DNA of 9,707 bases from the NCBI GenBank assembly GCA_013002105.1, contig JABDKS010000622.1, positions 1-9,707 of the forward strand. The letters run 5' to 3'. The position numbers and the translations under genes were made by a program. Positions 1 through 8,089 of the stretch are shown here, piece after piece; positions within the stretch are counted from its first letter, which is position 1, and every line of letters starts with the position of its first letter. This DNA is from Pirellulaceae bacterium. Lineage in GTDB: Bacteria; Planctomycetota; Planctomycetia; Pirellulales; Pirellulaceae. The notes beneath the pieces were generated by a model, which saw nothing but the letters and a program-made list of their open reading frames with translations, did no database searches and was not told where the DNA came from.

Positions 1-93
1 CGGTGTAACCGACGGGTGATCAAGTATCGCGGCACAGAATGCAACGACACGGTCAAACCCGAAAAACCCCTTTTCACGACGGTTCGATGGCAT
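1..93 (-). CDS. Possible 5' end of an unidentified gene, cut by window edge
   Basis: On the minus strand an ATG at 91-93 opens a frame of 31 codons that runs off the left edge without a stop. The peptide begins MPSNRREKGFFGFDRVVAF. I do not recognise a family. An in-frame TGA lies six codons upstream of the ATG, so the frame cannot extend much further. A TTG just before the ATG is an alternative start. A second minus-strand frame from a GTG nearby is also open to the edge, so the choice of frame is uncertain. If real, the gene is divergent from the transporter at 401. The call rests only on openness and a plausible N-terminus; 31 open codons can occur by chance. Confidence 0.25.
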   Translation of the reverse strand, partial: MPSNRREKGFFGFDRVVAFCAAILDHPSVTP

Positions 94-400
94 CAATGTA
101 GCGAGCAATCAGATTTCCAAGCCGCGAAAACGGACCTACTGGTTGAGAAACCACAGAATGGTGATGCCGACCACATCACAAACCCCTTAAACCCAATCAG
201 AACACCCAGGAGTACGCCTTGGGGATTTAGGCAGTTTCCCCCAAAATGGTGAGCCATACGCGGGCTCTAAGACTTCACCCCCCAGCCGCTTTTCCCACGA
301 ATCGGTTTCAGAAACGACCGCTTTCTTACCTTTCGCCTGGCAATGGTAAGATCCCGCACACTTTCTTGATGAACTCGACACCAATAGCAGTCCGCCGATC
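94..400. other. Gene-free stretch upstream of the transporter
   Basis: No coding frame here looks like a real protein, and no tRNA, riboswitch or clear promoter was seen. Two modest inverted repeats are visible. TTGGGG at 219-224 faces CCCCAA at 239-244, and GAGCC at 251-255 faces GGCTC at 263-267. Neither is followed by a T-run, so neither looks like a standard terminator. If the leftward frame at 1-93 is real, this stretch would hold two divergent promoters. No Shine-Dalgarno site precedes the GTG at 401. Confidence 0.5.
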
Positions 401-1762
401 GTGAAAAGCAACCTTGCCAAACGTGGGTTTCTGAGTCTGATTTCCTCGCAGTTTTTTGGAGCCATGAATGACAATATCCTCAAAGGGATTTTGACATTCA
501 TGGTCATTGATGGTGCATGGGCAGGTCAGCTCGGCCGCGGCGGTCAGGGCATCGTGGGAATGTTTTTTACGATCCCATTCATCTTGTTATCCGGATACGC
601 CGGCCAAATCGCCGATCGCTACTCCAAACGAAAGGTGTTGATCGGTGTCAAGATCGCCGAGATCCCGATCGCGATCGTTGCCTTGGCCGGGTTTTGGACC
701 GGCAATCTTTGGATCACATTGGCGTCATTGATTCTGCTGACCTGTCAGAGTTCGTTTTTCGGACCGGCAAAATACGGGATGATCCCTGAGTTGGTCGAAG
801 ACTCCGATCTCAGCCGCGCCAACGGCACGATCAACATGATGACCAACATCGCCGTCATCGTTGGGACGCTGGCAGCCGGCTTTATCAGCGATCTCTATAG
901 TCCGCAAAACATCGGAACAGCGATTCCCTGGCTACCCGGTGCCACGCTCACGATTGTGGCGCTGCTGGGGTTGGGGGCGGCTGTCTTCATGACTCCCTTG
1001 CACCCGGGCGATCGCGACTTGCAATGGGACTGGAATCCCTTCAGCACCTACATCGATGCTGTTAGCGAGATGTCCAAGTCACGATTGTTGATGGTCATGC
1101 TGGCGTGGGGTTACTTTTACCTGCTCGCGGGACTCGCACTGTTCATCGTGCCCGAGTACACGGTCGTGTTGGGCGTCAATCGTGCCGAGGCCAGCGTCCT
1201 GTTGGGGGTGATGGGCATCGCGATTGGCATCGGTTGTGCCGTTGCAGGATTGATCTCGGGGCACCGAATCGAAACACGTTTGATTCCAATTGGTGCCGTC
1301 GGACTGGTTCTCTTTTTTGCGTTGTTGGCGCTCGTTCCGCCGTCGCTGCCCAATTTGCGGCCGATGGTGCGAGTCGCGCTCAGTAGCGTGTCGCTGTTCA
1401 TTTTCGGTGCTGGTTTTTCGGCCGGTTTTTACATCGTGCCGCTACAAGCGTTACTGCAAAAAATGTCGCCCGACGATGAACGGGGTCGATTCTTGGGGAC
1501 CGCGAACGCATGCTCGTTTACATTCTTGACGATCGCAGCTGGATTGTATGCTGTGATCCGCCCGGCTTTTGGGGACAGTCCCCAATACATCTTTTTGATC
1601 TGTTCGCTGCTGATGGCGGCAGGCGCCGGGTATTTCTTGTGGAAACTACGCGGCACCGGTTTTTTGATCGGAGCGGGGATCCCACATGATTCGCCACTTA
1701 ACACACCGGCACCCACCACGCCAAACGAAACGGGCAATCCTTACCAACCGCCCGAATCTTAG
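401..1762 (+). CDS. MFS transporter, LplT-like (lysophospholipid transporter family)
   Basis: A 453-residue, very hydrophobic protein with the usual twelve-helix MFS length, predicted in the inner membrane. Family signs are the N-terminal SSQFFGAMNDNILKG (residues 15-29), the MFS motif A loop GQIADRYSKRK (68-78), and FGPAKYGMIPEL (120-131) followed by SRANG (138-142). In E. coli LplT the matching stretch is PAKYGILGEL followed by ANG. LplT flips lysophospholipids across the inner membrane for re-acylation by Aas. No acyltransferase domain or gene is next to it here, so substrate is inferred from family only. The start is GTG: an in-frame TAA lies at 347-349 and no other start codon falls between it and 401. 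The first helix begins about ten residues in, as in LplT. The polar tail ends in NPYQPPES, a type of short motif I associate with planctomycete membrane proteins. It converges with the channel gene. Confidence 0.8.
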   Translation: MKSNLAKRGFLSLISSQFFGAMNDNILKGILTFMVIDGAWAGQLGRGGQGIVGMFFTIPFILLSGYAGQIADRYSKRKVLIGVKIAEIPIAIVALAGFWTGNLWITLASLILLTCQSSFFGPAKYGMIPELVEDSDLSRANGTINMMTNIAVIVGTLAAGFISDLYSPQNIGTAIPWLPGATLTIVALLGLGAAVFMTPLHPGDRDLQWDWNPFSTYIDAVSEMSKSRLLMVMLAWGYFYLLAGLALFIVPEYTVVLGVNRAEASVLLGVMGIAIGIGCAVAGLISGHRIETRLIPIGAVGLVLFFALLALVPPSLPNLRPMVRVALSSVSLFIFGAGFSAGFYIVPLQALLQKMSPDDERGRFLGTANACSFTFLTIAAGLYAVIRPAFGDSPQYIFLICSLLMAAGAGYFLWKLRGTGFLIGAGIPHDSPLNTPAPTTPNETGNPYQPPES

Positions 1763-1797
1763 AGTTCTTCGATTCACCGTCGTGCGAGGACCTCTTC

Positions 1798-1887
1798 TGA
1801 CCAGACGCTGCCACGACAGGACCTGACCGGCGCCTTCGGCGACGGCAACAGAATTGACAACGTCTGATCAAACACTCGGTCTGGTCA
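1798..1887. repeat. 9-bp inverted repeat linking the intergenic region to the 17-bp array
   Basis: TGACCAGAC at 1798-1806 is the exact reverse complement of GTCTGGTCA at 1879-1887, which is part of unit 2 of the tandem array. The two arms lie between the convergent transporter and channel genes. They could pair in read-through RNA from either strand, but the loop is about 70 bases and there is no T-run, so a terminator role is a guess. Confidence 0.3.
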
Positions 1888-1946
1888 AACACTCGGTCTG
1901 ATCAAACACTCGGTCTGGTTAAACACTCGGTCTGGTTAAACACTCG
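1862..1946. repeat. Five tandem copies of a 17-bp unit (minisatellite)
   Basis: Five perfectly abutting 17-bp copies of GTCTGRTYAAACACTCG start at 1862, 1879, 1896, 1913 and 1930. Only two positions vary. Copies 1 and 3 are identical (GATC core), copy 2 has GGTC, and copies 4 and 5 are identical (GGTT). The copy at 1930-1946 holds the last two codons and the TAA stop (1936-1938) of the minus-strand channel gene. The array therefore begins inside the gene's 3' end and extends into its 3' flank. There are no spacers between copies. It probably arose by slippage or unequal exchange. Confidence 0.95.
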
Positions 1947-2727
1947 GCGCGTCACCGCGATCTTCCAGCAACTGCTTCAATTCCGCGACCTGCTGGCTCA
2001 GCTGATCAATTTTCTCTTCCAGATCCTCGTTGTTGTCCATCGTCATTTCATCAACGAAAACCGCGTTGGCCAGGCTCATTCCAAAAACACCACCCAACAA
2101 CACGATCAACCCGAAATACAAACGCGTGATCCCGATTACCCAGGGCCGATCGGTTCTTTCAGCGATCAACTTAGGAATCTCATACCAGCCTTCGATCGTA
2201 AACATCTTGAAGACCGAGTAGAGGCTGATCAGGGGATCGCCGAAATGTTCGGGGACGATGTCACGATAAAAATGACAGGTGACGATCGAAAAGATGAATA
2301 GCAAGAACCCCAGCGCAAACAAAACGAAGACACTCGCCCGCATCGCTCGCGCAAGTCCTACGAGAATGTGATGCATGTTGGGCACAAATCGCACCAAACG
2401 GGCCAGTCGCGCCAAACGAAATAGACGTAAGATGATGAAGACACCGGTGTCCGGGATATCGGTAAACGGTACCAACAGCGTCGGAAAGCTCAGCACGACG
2501 ATCGCAAAATCAAATCGATTCCAACCGCGTGCAAAGTAGCGGGCGACACCGTAAGTCGAAATCTTCACCGCAGCTTCGACGACAAACAGCACGATGAACG
2601 CCATGTCGACATATTCCAGCCACTTTACGTCCCGTAAGCCGGGAAAATAGAAGGCGTAGATCACCAGTGCGTTGATCGCTACCGCGGTCAACATTAGACG
2701 CTCACTCAGTAGCAAACGTTTCAACAT
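1936..2727 (-). CDS. Voltage-gated cation channel, one-domain BacNav/CavMr-like (Ion_trans)
   Basis: A 263-residue inner-membrane protein with one six-helix ion-channel repeat, so it should work as a homotetramer. Approximate layout: S1 10-27, S2 40-57, S3 73-87 (WNRFDF, the usual acidic S3 start), S4 95-113, S5 130-152, pore helix 166-177, S6 198-226. S4 has five arginines exactly every third residue (R101, 104, 107, 110, 113), which is the voltage-sensor pattern. The pore reads FKMFTIEGWYEI, with filter TIEGWYE at 177-183. NaChBac-type sodium channels have TLESW here; CavMr has TLEGW. After S6 comes an acidic linker and a coiled coil (about 233-255, LEEKIDQLSQQVAELKQLL), as in the BacNav C-terminal bundle. 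The length is close to NaChBac's 274. I chose ATG at 2727; an in-frame GTG at 2736 would add three residues. It lies 52 bases downstream of thiC on the same strand, so co-transcription is possible. The last codons and stop lie in a 17-bp tandem repeat. Confidence 0.9.
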   Translation of the reverse strand: MLKRLLLSERLMLTAVAINALVIYAFYFPGLRDVKWLEYVDMAFIVLFVVEAAVKISTYGVARYFARGWNRFDFAIVVLSFPTLLVPFTDIPDTGVFIILRLFRLARLARLVRFVPNMHHILVGLARAMRASVFVLFALGFLLFIFSIVTCHFYRDIVPEHFGDPLISLYSVFKMFTIEGWYEIPKLIAERTDRPWVIGITRLYFGLIVLLGGVFGMSLANAVFVDEMTMDNNEDLEEKIDQLSQQVAELKQLLEDRGDAPSV

Positions 2728-2779
2728 CGCACCCACTACTTGCTATTGGATTGCCAGCAACGAACGGCAGAACCACCCA

Positions 2780-4162
<1,383 letters not shown>

Positions 4163-4179
4163 TCATTTTAAAGCCGCCT

Positions 4180-4250
4180 CTCACTGTGTGAGTGGTGGCC
4201 GGAGCGGCCGATCGCCGACATTGTTTATACGCTCCGAACGTTGTTTGGAG
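4180..4250. other. Two small hairpins between the cytochrome gene and thiC
   Basis: The 154-base gap holds two inverted repeats. CTCC at 4232-4235 plus AAC at 4237-4239 face GTT at 4243-4245 plus GGAG at 4247-4250, with one mismatch on the transcribed strand. This hairpin starts 15 bases after the cytochrome stop, where a terminator might sit, but it has no U-run. CTCAC at 4180-4184 faces GTGAG at 4188-4192 with a three-base loop, within the presumed thiC leader. Role unknown. Confidence 0.3.
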
Positions 4251-4265
4251 TAGGTCCCCGCCGAC

Positions 4266-5624
4266 TCACAACGTCTTGAGATACTCCAGAACCGCCCGTT
4301 TTTCCGGCTCTGTCAATGCGGCGGGATAATCGTGGCCGGTGTTACTTTTACCGAACCGACGGGTATCGAAAAAGCTTCGACGAACCGCGACATCGACTTG
4401 CGTCAGTGGCACCTTGTCGACCACCTCGATTTCAAAGCCAACTTTTTCCCCGTCCATCGCTTCGGCCACACGCCGCCAGATGGTCGGTCGCTGGTCCGGA
4501 TGCAGCAAATGCCACAGCGTGGGAATGCTGCCATTGTGCAAATACGGCGGGCTGGCCCATACACCGTCCAGCGGCGGTGCGACGTAGCCGTCCGGATCGA
4601 CGACGGTCGAGTGCTCGTCGCTCTCACCGGCATGTGCAAACCAACTTTCGGAATAGTGCCGGCGACCTTTGACGTCCAATGCGGTTAATCGAACGCTGTC
4701 TGTCTGTAACTCCGAAATCGGAACGCGGCGATTAGGATAACTCCCGTCGGGTCCGTACGTCCCGTGACACTCGGCGCAATTCGAACGAAATACCTGTTCG
4801 CCCTGTCGGGCAAGACCATGATCAATTGCACCGTCGTACTTGGGCGGCTGCAACGAGGACAAGTAGGCGTAGACATCGCGAAAATCGTTCTCGTGGTTCC
4901 GAAAAAACTCCGGTCCGTTTTCCGGAACGAGCGTAAACTGCATCAATCCACGATGCCCTTTCTGTGCAAACCCATCGATGTACAGATAAGGACGCTTGGA
5001 AAAATGCCACCACGGCGGCGCGTCCATGTCATGGTGCGTGAACAGCACCGGCGGACGATTGACCAGATTCAGTTGGCCATCGCGGCGATGCAATAATCCT
5101 TGACCGAACACCACCGCATTGGTTGTCCCATGAGTTGTGCCCAGTGGTATCACCACCGACGCGACATCCATCCGTGACAGCGGTATCCCCTGACGGAATT
5201 TCGTGCGACGTATCTCTTCGGAAAGCGTCTGCAATGCAAATCGGTTGTTCGGTGCGCCCGGCGTCGGCTTCCCATAGACACTTCCGCCGTGACACGAAAA
5301 ACAATTCATCGTCCACGCACCGTCGGGACTGACGACGTATTGCAGTGGTTTTCCGGAATCATCACCCGGCCGAACCGTTAAACCATACCGCTGGAACGCC
5401 ATTTCGCGACGCCGCTCAATCGTCGCCTTCTCGGCTTCACTACGCAGCGGCTCGGGCCAACTGGTCCAAATCTGATCGAACGTCGCTTGATCAAAATCAG
5501 GCGGCAGATATGGCCTCTCGGTCAGATTTTGGTACCCACGTCGCAGTGCATCATCGCCCCAACACTCACCAACAAAAATGATGGCAAATACGACGACAAA
5601 CGACAAAGATAGTTTGCGACACAT
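4266..5624 (-). CDS. Secreted diheme c-type cytochrome, RoxA/CcpA-like
   Basis: A 452-residue predicted periplasmic protein. It starts with a signal peptide (residues 1-22: basic CRK, then SLSFVVVFAIIFVG, then the end near CWG). Two CXXCH heme c sites are visible: CFSCH at 108-112 and CAECH at 283-287. Near the C-terminus is APPLDGVWASPPYLHNGS (about 349-366) followed by IPTLWHLL and later NTGHDYP (428-434). That PPYLHNGS-PTL block is typical of the diheme peroxidase, MauG and RoxA-like families. The length is above classical CcpA (about 320-350) and well below the RoxA rubber oxygenase (near 680). The reaction is therefore open: peroxide reduction, electron transfer or an oxygenase-type role. 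I chose ATG at 5624 because it gives a clean signal peptide; an in-frame GTG at 5651 would add nine residues. It lies 121 bases downstream of the glycosyltransferase on the same strand and 154 bases upstream of thiC. Confidence 0.85.
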   Translation of the reverse strand: MCRKLSLSFVVVFAIIFVGECWGDDALRRGYQNLTERPYLPPDFDQATFDQIWTSWPEPLRSEAEKATIERRREMAFQRYGLTVRPGDDSGKPLQYVVSPDGAWTMNCFSCHGGSVYGKPTPGAPNNRFALQTLSEEIRRTKFRQGIPLSRMDVASVVIPLGTTHGTTNAVVFGQGLLHRRDGQLNLVNRPPVLFTHHDMDAPPWWHFSKRPYLYIDGFAQKGHRGLMQFTLVPENGPEFFRNHENDFRDVYAYLSSLQPPKYDGAIDHGLARQGEQVFRSNCAECHGTYGPDGSYPNRRVPISELQTDSVRLTALDVKGRRHYSESWFAHAGESDEHSTVVDPDGYVAPPLDGVWASPPYLHNGSIPTLWHLLHPDQRPTIWRRVAEAMDGEKVGFEIEVVDKVPLTQVDVAVRRSFFDTRRFGKSNTGHDYPAALTEPEKRAVLEYLKTL

Positions 5625-5745
5625 CGATGCAGATACGAGTAGAACGTTCACATGTTAAGGATAGACCGCTGGCTAGGGTTTCGTCCAGTTTTCGGTCACA
5701 GCAAGGATTCACTATGGCATGCTGCCCGTCAGGTCGATGCGGCGC

Positions 5746-7377
5746 CTACCTATTGTATGTACCCAGATCGATAGGTTCCCAACCGTCCAGCAACCTGGGG
5801 CGCAACACATCAAATCGAACCACGTGAACACGACCAAAACTTTTCAGTTCGTAATGGAGTTGCTGGGAAATTTCCCAATTTGTGACCTGACGCGCGAACG
5901 CCTGGCGGGACGAACGCGCGACGAACCAAATATGCTCACGGCCCGAGTCCGTGAAATCCACGTTCCCTCGGCCAGGGCGTCGATAAGATTCGGTGGCCCG
6001 GATCGAGAATCCGAAGTGATCGACCTTGAAACCGCGACTCCAATCCTGACGGACGAACCCTTCTTTCAATTTCTCCAAACGATACGGACCGGACAGGGGA
6101 AACAAAAAATAACCGCTCCCGAGTCGCTCCCTATTGCCCCACGCAAACGGCTGCTGTCCTTCGACCAACCCGCTGTCCAACAGCACTGCATCGCTCGGCG
6201 CTCGCGAACTCGCGATCCACGCGGCTGCCCCGCGCCAATCTTCGCCTCGAAAAACCAACTGAGTCTTCCCGTTCCGCCACTGTGTGATCGTATCCTGCTG
6301 CCACGTCAACAGACCGATTAAACAGACGACGAGACCCATTGCGGCACTCGTCCGCCACTTCCCGGACTCGTTGGGCAACACCAACAACGCACATCCGCCG
6401 GTCGACCAGGCGAGCATTGGCAGGGCGGCAACGAAGTAGCGCCGATGCCAGAGCGGCACCCAATCAAAGTAGGACGCGGCAAAAAAGAGACAAGTGGCAG
6501 TGACCGCAGCCGCCGCAGGAACGAATGCTTGCACCACCTCGACCACCCTCCGCGTTCTCAATGCCGTCACGGCAAGAAATCCGGGCAAGATCGCCAACGG
6601 GATCCAATCCCAAATCAGCCAAAGTTGCCGCAGTGAGGATGCCTGTCCAAACGCCCGCCACTGATTACGATTCTCCCATGAATCCCCCAGCGATGAATGG
6701 AGCAACGAAAACGCCACTGCCGCGATCAAAATGCACGCCACAACGTCGGAGATCTGAAATTGCCACAAGGAACGGTGCTGCAAAAAACTGACCAGCAGCG
6801 TCAACCCAACGAGAATTCCCAGCGTTACCACTGCGGTCGGATGCAAGAGTGCCGCACAGCAGACAGCTGACACCAGGATCAATCGCAGATTCGCGCGCCC
6901 GATCGTCCGAGCGTGTGTCAACATCGCGACCGCGGCCCACGTTGCGATCACGGTAAACAACATCACAAACGCGTAGGGTCGAAATTCGGTGCCAAAGAAC
7001 ACCGAATTGGACTCGACGGCTAAAACGAGGCCCGACAAGACCCCGGCCGACAAATCCTGCGTCGTTTGCCGCACACCGAGCACCAACAACGCTGACGCGG
7101 TGGCAACTGCCAGCACACTGCTCATTCGCAGCGCGACTTCGGAGTCACCCACGATCGATTTCCAGATCCACATGACCTGAAAATACAGAGGCGTTTGGTT
7201 ACCGAGAGTCGCCCGTTTCGATACCTCCGAAAGATCGGCCCAGACCGCCCACGCTGTGTGCAGTTCGTCGACCCAAAAACTCTGGTAGCAAGAAGGCAAC
7301 CGAATCAGAATCGCCAGGACAAACACGATCCCCGCCGCAATCACTGTCGACCATTGATCACGGGAAAAAAGTTTCAT
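5746..7377 (-). CDS. GT39-type integral membrane glycosyltransferase
   Basis: A 543-residue protein with about ten hydrophobic segments up to roughly residue 365, then a soluble region of about 180 residues, probably periplasmic. The first periplasmic loop has SFWVDELHTAW (33-43), whose Asp-Glu pair (37-38) is the catalytic acidic motif of GT-C enzymes of the ArnT/PMT kind. TPLYF at 62-66 corresponds to the common PPLYY motif. TEFRPYAF (130-137) matches the usual second-loop ARPYA motif. Such enzymes move a sugar from a polyprenyl-phosphate donor to protein, lipid or glycan at the outer face of the membrane. Donor and acceptor cannot be told from sequence. The soluble tail (including FRGEDWRGAAAWI and later GREHIWFVARS) is common in bacterial family members and may bind the acceptor. 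The start is ATG at 7377; no Shine-Dalgarno site is visible. The gene's upstream region is the palindromic repeat array, whose nearest half-unit is 14 bases from the ATG. Confidence 0.8.
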   Translation of the reverse strand: MKLFSRDQWSTVIAAGIVFVLAILIRLPSCYQSFWVDELHTAWAVWADLSEVSKRATLGNQTPLYFQVMWIWKSIVGDSEVALRMSSVLAVATASALLVLGVRQTTQDLSAGVLSGLVLAVESNSVFFGTEFRPYAFVMLFTVIATWAAVAMLTHARTIGRANLRLILVSAVCCAALLHPTAVVTLGILVGLTLLVSFLQHRSLWQFQISDVVACILIAAVAFSLLHSSLGDSWENRNQWRAFGQASSLRQLWLIWDWIPLAILPGFLAVTALRTRRVVEVVQAFVPAAAAVTATCLFFAASYFDWVPLWHRRYFVAALPMLAWSTGGCALLVLPNESGKWRTSAAMGLVVCLIGLLTWQQDTITQWRNGKTQLVFRGEDWRGAAAWIASSRAPSDAVLLDSGLVEGQQPFAWGNRERLGSGYFLFPLSGPYRLEKLKEGFVRQDWSRGFKVDHFGFSIRATESYRRPGRGNVDFTDSGREHIWFVARSSRQAFARQVTNWEISQQLHYELKSFGRVHVVRFDVLRPRLLDGWEPIDLGTYNR

Positions 7378-7535
7378 ATTACATTGATACAGTAGCCGTC
7401 ACGCTCCGTCGTGACGAAGCCGGAGCGAAAAACAATTTTCAAAAACAATTGCGGATCGAAAGCAAAAACTCTCCGACAGCAAGCAAACTTGATCTGCAAC
7501 CTACGATCCAAAACATAAATGATCGTGGACCAACC

Positions 7536-7609
7536 GTCGGGCTACATCACGCGGAGCGTGATGGCCACTTGCAAAGTAGCCGTCACGCTCCGTCGTGACG
7601 AAGCCCGAC
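7536..7609. repeat. Paired REP-like palindrome (BIME-like cruciform), copy 1
   Basis: Outer arms GTCGGGC (7536-7542) and GCCCGAC (7603-7609) enclose two inner hairpins, ATCACGC/GCGTGAT on the left and GTCACG/CGTGAC on the right, joined by a short TTGCAAA linker. The whole can fold as a two-armed cruciform. The second base of each paired arm has drifted while pairing is kept, for example ATCACGC/GCGTGAT against GTCACG/CGTGAC, which suggests selection for structure. Confidence 0.9.
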
Positions 7610-7720
7610 CGAAAAACAATCTTCCAAAACAATTGCGGATCGAAAGCAAAAACTCTCCGACAGCGAGCAAACTTGATCTGCAACCTATGATCCAAAACCA
7701 CAAATGATCGTGAATAAACC

Positions 7721-7793
7721 GTCGGGCTTCATCACGCGGAGCGTGATGGCCACTTTCAAAGTAGCCGTCACGCTCCGCGTGACGAAGCCCGAC
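7721..7793. repeat. Paired REP-like palindrome (BIME-like cruciform), copy 2
   Basis: Same layout as the first cruciform, with a TTTCAAA linker. This copy has lost one base in the right loop, so its right arm is GTCACGC-TCC-GCGTGAC, a seven-base-pair stem with a three-base loop. It is the most symmetrical of the three. Confidence 0.9.
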
Positions 7794-7903
7794 CGAAAAA
7801 TAATCTTCCAAAACAACTGCGGATCGAAAGCAAAAACTCTCCGACAGCAAGCGACCTTAATCTGCAACCTACGATCCAAATCGCAAATGATCGTGAATCA
7901 ACC

Positions 7904-7977
7904 GTCGGGCTACATCACGCGGAGCGTGATGGCTACTTTCAAAATAGCCGTCACGCTCCGTCGTGACGAAGCCCGAC
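7904..7977. repeat. Paired REP-like palindrome (BIME-like cruciform), copy 3
   Basis: Same layout again. The left arm reads GGCTAC rather than GGCCAC before the linker, and the right arm begins ATAGCC rather than GTAGCC. The right hairpin loop has the longer form, as in copy 1. Confidence 0.9.
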
Positions 7978-8089
7978 CGAAAAATAATCTTCCAAAACAA
8001 CTGCGGATCGAAAGCAGAAACTCTCCGACAGCGAGCAAACTTGATCCGCAAACTACGATCCAAATCACAAATGCTCCAGAACCAACTAA

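Larger units (their letters stand above)
7392..8073. repeat. Four-unit tandem array of ~184-bp units carrying REP-like palindromes
   Basis: Units begin at 7392, 7576, 7761 and 7944 (lengths 184, 185, 183 and a truncated ~130). Each starts with GTAGCCGTCACGCTCC (ATAGCC in the fourth), a hairpin of type GTCACG/CGTGAC. A conserved A-rich spacer follows, with GCGGATCGAAAGC and TCTCCGACAGC. Units 1-3 end with the inverted hairpin ATCACGCGGAGCGTGAT. Because spacer sequence is conserved as well as the hairpins, the whole unit was duplicated. The fourth copy stops after CAAATG at about 8073, inside the loop of a small ACGATC/GATCGT hairpin present in units 1 and 3. The array fills almost all of the 712-base gap between threonine aldolase and the glycosyltransferase. 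Open frames across it encode only the repeat. Confidence 0.95.

Noticed and set aside
16..252. 78-codon plus-strand frame at the left edge
   Set aside because: No recognisable domain, unconvincing composition, and no ribosome-binding site. It also overlaps the equally uncertain minus-strand frame at 1-93.
187..507. 106-codon minus-strand frame with a signal-peptide-like stretch
   Set aside because: It overlaps the start of the well-supported transporter on the opposite strand, and no family resemblance was seen.
1829..1846. Transcription terminator at CGCC-TTC-GGCG
   Set aside because: The stem is only four base pairs and no T-run follows on either strand.
1862..1946. CRISPR or operator array
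   Set aside because: The 17-bp copies abut with no spacers, and they lie at the 3' ends of two convergent genes rather than in a promoter.
7392..8073. CRISPR array
   Set aside because: Units are ~184 bp and the sequence between the palindromes is conserved from unit to unit, so there are no unique spacers. No cas gene is nearby.
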